Of a stretch of DNA of 8,975 nucleotides, positions 1 through 5,596 are shown piece after piece. Made by a program: the position numbers and the translations under genes. Positions within the stretch are counted from its first letter, which is position 1; each line of letters starts with the position of its first letter. The stretch comes from JANMDU01 sp031388245 (GTDB lineage: Bacteria > Pseudomonadota > Gammaproteobacteria > Burkholderiales > Burkholderiaceae_C). The notes beneath the pieces were generated by a model that made no database searches, was not told the DNA's origin, and was given only the letters and a program-made list of their open reading frames with translations. The stretch covers positions 1 through 8,975 of the forward strand of contig JANNED010000015.1 in assembly GCA_031388245.1 (NCBI GenBank), read 5' to 3'.

Positions 1-716
1 CCACGCGGCGAGCCCGGCCAAAGTTCGTCTACCGCATCGGCCATCGCGTCATTGGCATCGAAATCGCGTGATTCTTCAAACGGGCGATAGCGCTGCTCGA
101 CAGCGTAGGTACGCCCGCTCACCATGATCACAGGCGCGGGCCCATTACGCGATGCAAAGTGTTGCGCGAATCGATCCGCATCAATCGTGGCCGAGGTGAT
201 GATGATTTTCAGATCAGGGCGGCGGGGAAGGAGCTGGCGCAGATAGCCGAGCAAGAAATCAATATTGAGCGAGCGCTCATGCGCCTCATCAATGATCAGC
301 GTGTCGTAATTGGAGAGCAGTGGATCAGTCTGCGTCTCAGCCAGCAAAATACCATCCGTCATGAGCTTGACGGATGCACCCTTGCCCAGCTTGTCCGCAA
401 AGCGCACCTTGTAGCCCACCACCTCGCCCAGCGGCGTGTTCAGCTCCTGCGCGATGCGCTTGGCCACTGTCGATGCCGCAATGCGGCGCGGCTGGGTGTG
501 GCCAATCAGTTTCGGTTTTTGGCCAGGCTTTGCATGCATAGCACCGCGCCCCAGCTCCAAGCAAATTTTAGGCAACTGCGTGGTTTTGCCAGAACCCGTC
601 TCACCGCAAACGATGACGACTTGGTGACCACGAATAGCTTGGGCAATCTCCTGCCTGCGGGCGGAGACGGGGAGCTCTTCGGGGAATGTTATTTTGAAAG
701 AATGCGGATGTGACAC
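1..716 (-). CDS. hrpA: ATP-dependent RNA helicase HrpA, N-terminal part (cut by window edge)
   Basis: DEAH-box RNA helicase that couples ATP hydrolysis to RNA remodelling; E. coli HrpA is linked to rescue of stalled ribosomes and mRNA processing. Reading the minus strand from a GTG at 716 gives about 238 residues open to the window edge. Visible motifs are Walker A GETGSGKT (residues 38-45), QPRR shortly after it, DEAH at 143-146 followed by ERSLNIDFLLG, and motif III SAT. The start is inferred: an in-frame TAA lies 54 nt upstream of the GTG (768-770), no ATG lies between, and GGGGA sits about 10 nt before the GTG. The N-terminus is therefore shorter before the Walker A motif than I recall for the E. 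coli protein. The gene begins 7 nt after the nnr stop, which suggests co-transcription. The C-terminal two thirds or more lies outside the window. The family call is secure; the start is less so. Confidence 0.93.
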   Translation of the reverse strand, partial: MSHPHSFKITFPEELPVSARRQEIAQAIRGHQVVIVCGETGSGKTTQLPKICLELGRGAMHAKPGQKPKLIGHTQPRRIAASTVAKRIAQELNTPLGEVVGYKVRFADKLGKGASVKLMTDGILLAETQTDPLLSNYDTLIIDEAHERSLNIDFLLGYLRQLLPRRPDLKIIITSATIDADRFAQHFASRNGPAPVIMVSGRTYAVEQRYRPFEESRDFDANDAMADAVDELWPGSPR

Positions 717-723
717 CGCTGAA

Positions 724-2232
724 TTATCCCCGCGATCTGCGCTCCAACAAGAGTTGAGAAGCAGTTAATACCCGCTCAGATGCTGGCCTATCGCTCGCTA
801 AAGCGCCATGCTGCCAGCAAGCGCGTTGCGCGGCATCGCTAGGGATCTTGCTCTGCGCTAGAAAAGCACCGCAGATCCCCGCCAACACATCGCCTGTGCC
901 CGCTGTCGCCAGCCGCGAATCGCCTGTGGGGTTGATGCTTGGCACCCTTTCAGGGCTGGCGATGATGCTGCCGCTGCCTTTCAAGATCACCGTGCAGGCA
1001 AATCGCTCGGCAAGAGATTGCGCGGCAGATAAACGATCCGCCTGTATCTGCGCCGTCGTCGTGCCCAGCAAGCGAGCGGCTTCCAGCGGGTGAGGCGTGA
1101 GGATGGTGAGCTGATTTTTCTTGACGCGTGCTTTGAGCAAGATTTGCAGCGACGCATCGACAGCAATGGCGTTCAATGCATCGGCATCCAACACGAGCTT
1201 TTCGCTGGTCGAGAGCACACGCGGCAAAATGCGCCACACAGCATCGCCCCCGCCACAGCCGCAGACCGCGGTTTGCGTTTTGAAATCCAGCGAAGCGACA
1301 TCGCGAAACATCAGCTCCGGCTGCATCGGATCAACCACCATCCCCCCGCCAAGCAGCCCCACAAATACGCGTCCTGCTCCTGCATTCAGCGCCGCTCTCG
1401 CCGCGAGCAAAGCCGCGCCTTGCATACCAGATGCGCCGCCGATCACCGCTACATCGCCATAACTGCCTTTGTGGCTTGCATGCAAGCGCGGCGGCATCTG
1501 CATCTCTTGCGCACCGAGCAGCCAAGCGCTTGGCTCGGCCACAGCCTGCACGATGCCCAAATCATCCAGCCATATTTCGCCACATGCATCTTTGCCTTGC
1601 GCGGTAAACAAACCGGGCTTCAACGTGAGCAGGCTCAATGTGTATTTTTTAGAAGAAAAATAGCCACTCGCCGGCATAGAATCTGCTTGGATAGCTATTG
1701 ATTTAGTAGCATTTAACCCAGCGCCGGTATCTGCAGCCAAACCACTCGGTACATCAACATGAAGTATGGGTTGGCCACTTTCCATCATCAGCTCCAATGC
1801 TTGAGCCATCTGATCTTGCGGCGCACGACTAGCGCCTATGCCCAGCAGCGCATCAACAGCAATATCCCAACGCGCAGGCGGCGCATCTGCAAACCACACA
1901 CCTGCATCACGCGCCCGCTCAAACGATACCCGACTGTCTACAGGGCAAGTGGCCTCACTCCCCAGCCATGTAACGATGGCTTCCCGCCCCCGCATGCGCA
2001 GCTGCATCGCCGCCTCCAGCCCATCGCCCCCATTGTTGCCAGGCCCGCAGGCCAACCACACCACGCGAGCATGCGGCGCAATCTCGCATACCAAGCGAGC
2101 AATTGACAAGCCTGCACGCTCCATCAAGGTATGCGGCGCTGATGTTTTGGCTGCCTGCGCCTCAATCGCGCGACTGGCCGCCACATCAAACAGCGGCATG
2201 CGGCGGGAAAAATCAAGGCGATGCAGGCTCAT
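724..2232 (-). CDS. nnr: Bifunctional NAD(P)HX epimerase / ADP-dependent NAD(P)HX dehydratase
   Basis: Metabolite-repair enzyme of 502 residues. The N-terminal YjeF_N domain epimerises R/S-NAD(P)HX, and the C-terminal ribokinase-like domain dehydrates S-NAD(P)HX back to NAD(P)H. The epimerase part shows GPGNNGGDG (63-71) and VDVPSGL (159-165). The dehydratase part shows HKGSYGDVAVIGG (254-266), TPHPLEAARLLG (389-400), LKGSG (427-431) and the signature TAGTGDVLAG (453-462) with the expected catalytic Asp458. Length matches full fused Nnr proteins. AGGA lies 7 nt before the ATG at 2232. The gene is divergent from the HTH/nucleotidyltransferase operon and sits just upstream of hrpA. Oddity: residues about 173-197 form an extra Ser/Lys/Ala-rich stretch at the end of the epimerase domain, encoded by AT-rich, repeat-like DNA. 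Confidence 0.96.
   Translation of the reverse strand: MSLHRLDFSRRMPLFDVAASRAIEAQAAKTSAPHTLMERAGLSIARLVCEIAPHARVVWLACGPGNNGGDGLEAAMQLRMRGREAIVTWLGSEATCPVDSRVSFERARDAGVWFADAPPARWDIAVDALLGIGASRAPQDQMAQALELMMESGQPILHVDVPSGLAADTGAGLNATKSIAIQADSMPASGYFSSKKYTLSLLTLKPGLFTAQGKDACGEIWLDDLGIVQAVAEPSAWLLGAQEMQMPPRLHASHKGSYGDVAVIGGASGMQGAALLAARAALNAGAGRVFVGLLGGGMVVDPMQPELMFRDVASLDFKTQTAVCGCGGGDAVWRILPRVLSTSEKLVLDADALNAIAVDASLQILLKARVKKNQLTILTPHPLEAARLLGTTTAQIQADRLSAAQSLAERFACTVILKGSGSIIASPERVPSINPTGDSRLATAGTGDVLAGICGAFLAQSKIPSDAAQRACWQHGALASDRPASERVLTASQLLLERRSRG
1642..1716 (-). repeat. Putative intragenic mobile palindromic repeat inside nnr
   Basis: On the minus strand this stretch holds GCTACTAAATCAATAGC, an imperfect palindrome with GCTA/TAGC ends, and further on GGCTATTTTTCTTCTAAAA. 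It is much more AT-rich than the surrounding coding sequence. It adds about 20-25 residues (173-197 of Nnr) between the ADTGAG and LTLKPG segments, which I recall as nearly adjacent in related proteins. The text resembles short dispersed hairpin repeats that I recall from Comamonadaceae genomes (CAATAGC / TAGCGCTT-type elements). That resemblance is from memory and unverified. It could also simply be a divergent loop. Confidence 0.4.
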
Positions 2233-2286
2233 GCTCGCATCCTAACGCGCTTTGTTTGGATGGTTGGTAAATTTGCAAGAGATCGA

Positions 2287-2331
2287 TTTAATGCTTAAAA
2301 TTAAGCATTAAAATTAGATAAATGCTAATAT
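2287..2331 (+). promoter_or_regulatory. Operator palindrome and likely promoter of the HTH/nucleotidyltransferase operon
   Basis: A perfect dyad with 12-bp arms TTTAATGCTTAA and TTAAGCATTAAA around a 2-nt centre spans 2287-2312. A third half-site, AATGCTAA, lies at 2321-2328, exactly 31 bp (about three helical turns) after the AATGCT of the left arm. It overlaps an extended -10-like TGCTAATAT (hexamer 2326-2331). No good -35 is visible. The start codon follows at 2353 with no clear Shine-Dalgarno, so the leader would be only about 15 nt. The layout fits autorepression by the downstream XRE protein, as is common for toxin-antitoxin operons. Being in the shared 120-nt divergent region, it could also affect nnr. 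Confidence 0.6.
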
Positions 2332-2352
2332 TTACACAATTAATTCTAAATC

Positions 2353-2913
2353 ATGCAGCAAATTGCTCAGCACATCCAGCGCCAGCGCCTCAAACGCAAT
2401 TTAACGCAGCGCCAACTCGCTGATACCTCTGGCGTAGCCTATGGCACTTTGCGTAAGCTGGAATCTACTGGCACAGGCTCGATCACAGATTACGTCAAAT
2501 TGCTCCAAGCCTTGCAGATGGATGCGCAGTTAGCGGCTTTGGGCTGCGATACAAATGAGCCAACCCTACCGCCCATCCGCCGCCGGGCTCGCACACGACA
2601 CGCTGCACCCCTTGCAGCAGAGGCGACAAACTCCAACACAAGCACGCCGCCCGTTGCTGCCAGTCATCTCAAATCCGCTCGTTTGGGCCTGAGCTTTCCC
2701 TACGACTGGTCGAACCCACAGATTGCAGATGAGGTGCTGATTGCCAAAGTGCTGGACAAAGCGCGGTTTGATGATGTCTCGCGCACCACAGCGCATTACG
2801 GCCTGCCGCTGGTGGAGCAAATTGCCCAGCGCTTTGGCATTGATCTTTCCGCAGGCCCGCTGGGTGCGATCTTGCCGAGCATCCGTATGGCACAAGCCGC
2901 TCAAGCAGCATGA
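2353..2913 (+). CDS. XRE-type HTH protein, likely antitoxin/autorepressor of the downstream nucleotidyltransferase
   Basis: 186 residues in three parts. Residues 5-60 form a Cro/C1-type HTH (LTQRQLADTSGVAYGTLRKL at 17-36, then a GSITDYVKLLQAL helix). Residues about 65-108 are a low-complexity, Arg/Ala/Thr/Pro-rich linker. Residues 109-162 form a compact helical module (FPYDWSNPQIADEVLIAKVL, then HYGLPLVEQIAQR). That last pattern, an aromatic-D/W start, an LI..VL helix and a YG near the end, resembles the small domain (DUF6922-like) often encoded beside AbiEii-type nucleotidyltransferases; this is a recollection, not a search. The stop overlaps the next start as ATGA, so the two are translationally coupled. 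No strong ribosome binding site precedes the ATG. The likely role is DNA binding at the upstream palindrome plus neutralising the partner, which is inference from context. Alternatively it is a plain regulator. Confidence 0.85.
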   Translation: MQQIAQHIQRQRLKRNLTQRQLADTSGVAYGTLRKLESTGTGSITDYVKLLQALQMDAQLAALGCDTNEPTLPPIRRRARTRHAAPLAAEATNSNTSTPPVAASHLKSARLGLSFPYDWSNPQIADEVLIAKVLDKARFDDVSRTTAHYGLPLVEQIAQRFGIDLSAGPLGAILPSIRMAQAAQAA

Positions 2914-3689
2914 GCCACTTCAAGATCCACAGCTTACATCCACAAACGCAAGCCGCGTTTGCCGCCCTTGCCGCATCTGAGCATACGCGCGGCTTCTTGC
3001 TCATTGGCGGCACAGCGCTGGCGCTACACATTGCGCATCGCCAAAGCAATGATCTTGATTTTGTTTTTTATGAGGCAAACGGCAAGCTGCCTTCAGCGCG
3101 GATTGACAAGCTCATCTGGCAATTGCGGGGCGATGGTCACAAAGCCGACTTGATCACCGATTCTGCCGCAGCCAGCACTTTTCGCATCAACAGCGGTGAA
3201 AATTTGTCTGATTACGCACGTGATTACGCCATTGACGGCGTGAAAATCACCTTCTTTGCAGCCAGCCCCCACAAGCACCCCAAACGCTTCATGTATTGGC
3301 AAAATGCGCCACGTGATCTGCAAGCAGGATGCTCATTCGCCGTGCTGTCCGTCGATGGACTCAAAACCGCCAAAACTCTCGTGCTGCAAGACCGCGTGCG
3401 CTCACGTGATTTGTTTGATCTGATGGTCTTGATGCGCGATCACGGCTACACCTTGGATGCTTTTTTCGATACAGTACAACGCCTAGCCGATGGCGCGCAG
3501 GATGGCGAAATCGAACGCCTGATTTTGCGTGGCCTGATTCCGCTGGATCTGCGCGATGAAGGTTTGCAAGCCGTAAACGTCAACACGACGCCCGCTGAAA
3601 TGTATACGTTTTTCGATGCGCGATTGCGTGAATACGAGATTCGCATGCATACGCAGCATCTGCGCGAGCTATCTAAAAAGCCTGATTAG
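2910..3689 (+). CDS. AbiEii/AbiGii-family nucleotidyltransferase (toxin-like)
   Basis: 259-residue protein of the DNA polymerase beta-type nucleotidyltransferase superfamily, AbiEii/AbiGii (DUF1814-like) branch. Motif I is LLIGGTALALHIAHRQSNDLD (31-50 from LIGG): the GGT-A-LA core, H43-R44, S46 and the metal-binding pair D48/D50. DYAIDGVKITFF (105-116) fits the second strand motif. LKTAKTLVLQDR and SRDLFDLMVLM (151-175) fit the conserved K..K....R..RD..DL segment. All key residues appear present, so it looks intact. Family members modify tRNA or other acceptors with NTPs and arrest growth when unneutralised; AbiE is a classical phage abortive-infection system, described as a type IV toxin-antitoxin. 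The start ATG overlaps the upstream stop by 4 nt. The protein is shorter than the roughly 300 residues I recall for AbiEii. The substrate cannot be told from sequence. Confidence 0.88.
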   Translation: MSHFKIHSLHPQTQAAFAALAASEHTRGFLLIGGTALALHIAHRQSNDLDFVFYEANGKLPSARIDKLIWQLRGDGHKADLITDSAAASTFRINSGENLSDYARDYAIDGVKITFFAASPHKHPKRFMYWQNAPRDLQAGCSFAVLSVDGLKTAKTLVLQDRVRSRDLFDLMVLMRDHGYTLDAFFDTVQRLADGAQDGEIERLILRGLIPLDLRDEGLQAVNVNTTPAEMYTFFDARLREYEIRMHTQHLRELSKKPD

Positions 3690-3778
3690 ATTCGCTCGGC
3701 AGCCTAGGGGAGCCGATGAATGAGTCGTCGGGATGGAGCAGGCATGATTTCGGGATGAGATGCTAGGCGAATAACGCA

Positions 3779-3797
3779 GCTTGAGCGGTGCTCAAGC
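3779..3797. terminator. Hairpin between convergent genes, weak terminator candidate
   Basis: GCTTGAGC, a 3-nt loop (GGT), then GCTCAAGC gives an 8-bp perfect stem between the nucleotidyltransferase stop (3689) and the folD stop (3806), which converge. Neither side has a good T-run (plus side GAGGCTATTC, minus side TGCGTTATTC), so it could act on either strand only as a weak or factor-assisted terminator. The remaining 3690-3778 holds a small TCGGC/GCCGA dyad and an ATTCGC...GCGAAT pair, but no gene. Confidence 0.35.
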
Positions 3798-3805
3798 GAG
3801 GCTAT

Positions 3806-4693
3806 TCAACGACGCAGATCGCCCGAAGGCATGTCTGATCCGCCCGAACCGACTCGTTCAGCGGCTTCCAATGTGTTGACTAAAAGCATCGTGATCGTCA
3901 TAGGGCCCACTCCTCCGGGCACGGGCGTGATGTAGCTGGCGACTTGGCTTACGCCAGCAAAATCCACATCGCCGCAGAGCTTGCCTTCTTCATTGCGGTT
4001 CATGCCCACATCGATCACCACTGCGCCGGGTTTGACCATATCGGCCGTCAGTACGTTGCGTTTGCCGACGGCAGCGACGATCACATCGGCTTGCAATGTC
4101 ATGGCTTTGAGATCGGCTGTGCCGCTGTGGCAGATCGTTACGGTGGCATTTTGCTGCAAAAGCATCAGCGCCATCGGTTTGCCCACGATATTGCTGCGGC
4201 CAATCACCACGGCATGCTTGCCCTTTAGCGAATAGCCAATCGATTCGAGCATCTTCATGCAGCCATAAGGCGTACAGGGCCAAAAGCCGGGGCGGCCGAC
4301 CATGAGCGCGCCGGCGCTGGCGACGTGAAAACCATCCACATCTTTCTCAGGCGCAATGGCTTCAATCACCTTCTGCGCATCCATGTGCACAGGCAATGGC
4401 AATTGCACAAGGATGCCGTGAATCGATGGATCGTTGTTGAGCCTGTCCACCAGCGCGAGTAAAGCCGCCTCGCTCATGTCGGCAGGATGCTTTTCTAACA
4501 GTGAGTGCAAGCCGTTGTCTTCGCAGGCTTTGACTTTGTTGCGCACATAAACTTGGGAGGCTTGGTTGTCACCCACGAGCACCACGGCGAGGCCGGGCGT
4601 GATGCCTTTGACTTTGAGAGCAGCTGCTCGGCGGGCGACATAGGTGCGCAGCTGGGCAGAAAGGATGTTGCCGTTGATCAGTTGGGCGGTCAT
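3806..4693 (-). CDS. folD: Bifunctional methylenetetrahydrofolate dehydrogenase / methenyltetrahydrofolate cyclohydrolase
   Basis: Cytosolic one-carbon enzyme interconverting 5,10-methylene-THF, 5,10-methenyl-THF and 10-formyl-THF with NADP. With the start at 4693 it has 295 residues, close to the usual 280-300. Signatures are YVRNKVKAC (49-57, with the expected catalytic Tyr49 and Lys53), QLPLP (97-101), KDVDGFH (117-123), PCTPYG, the nucleotide-binding GRSNIVGKP (165-173) and PVPGGVGPMT (257-266). An in-frame upstream ATG at 4765 would add 24 residues, but they are encoded inside the CACGGAA inverted repeat and look non-native. MTAQLINGNILSAQLR is the normal FolD beginning, so 4693 is preferred, although no strong ribosome binding site precedes it. 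It lies downstream of the response regulator on the same strand, separated by 161 nt with a terminator-like hairpin. It likely has its own promoter, which I could not identify. Confidence 0.97.
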   Translation of the reverse strand: MTAQLINGNILSAQLRTYVARRAAALKVKGITPGLAVVLVGDNQASQVYVRNKVKACEDNGLHSLLEKHPADMSEAALLALVDRLNNDPSIHGILVQLPLPVHMDAQKVIEAIAPEKDVDGFHVASAGALMVGRPGFWPCTPYGCMKMLESIGYSLKGKHAVVIGRSNIVGKPMALMLLQQNATVTICHSGTADLKAMTLQADVIVAAVGKRNVLTADMVKPGAVVIDVGMNRNEEGKLCGDVDFAGVSQVASYITPVPGGVGPMTITMLLVNTLEAAERVGSGGSDMPSGDLRR

Positions 4694-4717
4694 ATGCGAT
4701 GAGTGAAGTAATAAGAA

Positions 4718-4832
4718 CTTAAAGTAAAAAGAACACGGAAGACACGGAAACTGCACGGAAGCCACAGAAAACTCAAATTTAGAATTTTCTTTTTTGTGGT
4801 TTTCGTGCAGTTTCCGTGTCTTCCGTGTTCTT
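4718..4832 (-). terminator. Terminator-like hairpin plus T-tract after the response regulator
   Basis: Transcription from the response regulator on the minus strand crosses the inverted repeat (4832 to 4729) 22 nt after the stop codon. It then enters TTCTTTTTACTTTAAG (4733 to 4718). A very long stem followed at once by a T-rich tract fits intrinsic termination and would separate folD from the two-component genes. The stem is far longer than typical terminators, so this may be a side effect of a mobile or structural repeat. Confidence 0.5.
4729..4832. repeat. Large CACGGAA-type inverted repeat built from short tandem units
   Basis: Arms at 4729-4771 and 4790-4832 pair over 43 positions. The outer 29 (4729-4757 with 4804-4832) are perfect, and only three positions further in are G/T rather than Watson-Crick (4758/4803, 4761/4800, 4767/4794). 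Each arm is itself a tandem array: CACGGAA at 4734, 4743 and 4754, then CACAGAA at 4763, stepping 9, 11 and 9 nt. The 18-nt loop is AT-rich. A plus-strand RNA would keep all 43 pairs using G-U wobbles; a minus-strand RNA would have three A-C mismatches. I recall similar CACGGAAGACACGGAA text in other bacterial genomes, unverified here. Confidence 0.9.
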
Positions 4833-4854
4833 CAATTCGTTGAGCGAGAAAAAA

Positions 4855-5481
4855 TCAAGCTTTTGGCGCGTTCGAACCCAGTGCAATTTTCAGCAGATCA
4901 GCCACCGTATTCGCACCTAATTTTTCCATGATGTTGGCGCGATGCGCTTCTACGGTTTTGATGCTGATGCCCAGATCGTCGGCGATTTGCTTGTTCAAGC
5001 GGCCTGCAACGATGCGCTCTAACACTTGCGCTTCGCGGCCGGTTAATTTAGCCAGCAAAGCATCGCGGCTTGCAGATTGCTGGTGATCGGCAAAGCTGCC
5101 CTTGGCCTGCTCAAGCATGCGCTCAACCAAGCTCACCAATTCTGGCTCTTTGAAAGGCTTTTGGATGAAATCCATCGCACCTTTTTTCATGGTGTTGACC
5201 GCCATGGGCACATCGCCGTGGCCGGTGATGAACACAACAGGCAATGGAGACTTACGCTCGATCAGCTTGTCTTGCAACTCCATGCCGCTCATGCCACCCA
5301 TGCGCACATCCACCAGCAAGCAGGCGACTTCACGCGGATCGTAGCGAGCGAGGAAAGTCTCCGCAGAATCAAAGCAGCGCACGCGGTAGTCTTTGCCCTC
5401 CAGCAGCCATTGCAGCGAATCGCGCACGGCCTCATCGTCATCCACCACATAGACCGTGCCTTTTTTCGGGATCAAGCTCAT
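4855..5481 (-). CDS. FixJ-type response regulator (REC + LuxR HTH)
   Basis: 208 residues. The receiver domain (about 8-120) has the acidic pocket D14-D15-D16, phospho-acceptor D58 in LLVDVRMGGMSG, T86 in FITGHGD and K108 in IQKPF, so it is a complete phosphorylatable receiver. The C-terminal LuxR/GerE HTH (about 137-200) shows LTGREAQVLERIVAGRLNKQ, then IADDLGISIKTVEAHRANIM. Overall it resembles the FixJ/DctR/TtrR branch, which are DNA-binding transcription regulators. AAGG lies 8 nt before the ATG. The partner is almost certainly the kinase gene immediately upstream on the same strand, although a 115-nt spacer separates them. Targets are unknown; the divergent kinase/aceE promoter region is a candidate. 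Confidence 0.95.
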   Translation of the reverse strand: MSLIPKKGTVYVVDDDEAVRDSLQWLLEGKDYRVRCFDSAETFLARYDPREVACLLVDVRMGGMSGMELQDKLIERKSPLPVVFITGHGDVPMAVNTMKKGAMDFIQKPFKEPELVSLVERMLEQAKGSFADHQQSASRDALLAKLTGREAQVLERIVAGRLNKQIADDLGISIKTVEAHRANIMEKLGANTVADLLKIALGSNAPKA

Positions 5482-5596
5482 GAAACGCGCCTTCAGTTCA
5501 ATAATTTAAGATCAAATCAGCAATGAGCCGGCATGGAATATGCACAGCATGCTCACCTTTTTGTAGCAACCAACCATTCTTCTTTATCCCTGCAAT
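5482..5596 (-). other. 115-nt kinase-regulator spacer with a small dyad
   Basis: The spacer is long for a kinase-regulator pair. It contains TGAGC...GCTCA ends around GCATG...CATGC at 5524-5555, which can form an imperfect hairpin. On the minus strand, AT-rich text such as TTTGATCTTAAATTATTG lies about 20-35 nt before the regulator ATG and could be a promoter, but no convincing -35/-10 pair stands out. The regulator may thus have its own transcript in addition to read-through from the kinase. No ORF is visible here. Confidence 0.3.

Noticed and set aside
159..713. 184-residue plus-strand ORF over the start of hrpA
   Set aside because: It lies antisense to clear Walker A, DEAH and SAT motifs on the minus strand; it has no recognisable family and is a shadow.
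1090..1701. 203-residue plus-strand ORF antisense to nnr
   Set aside because: Overlaps strongly conserved Nnr dehydratase motifs on the other strand, with no family resemblance.
3690..3805. Attachment site or transposon end beside the toxin-like cassette (ATTCGC...GCGAAT, TCGGC...GCCGA)
   Set aside because: The pairs are only 5-6 bp, with no matching direct repeat noticed upstream of the cassette at 2233-2352, and no integrase or tRNA is present.
4694..4765. Upstream in-frame ATG giving a 319-residue FolD
   Set aside because: The extra 24 residues are encoded mostly within the inverted repeat and its T-rich flank, are not FolD-like, and MTAQLINGN is the normal family start.
4729..4832. CRISPR array or insertion-sequence ends
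   Set aside because: The CACGGAA units are only 7-11 nt, with no spacers of regular length, and there is no transposase between the inverted arms (18-nt loop).
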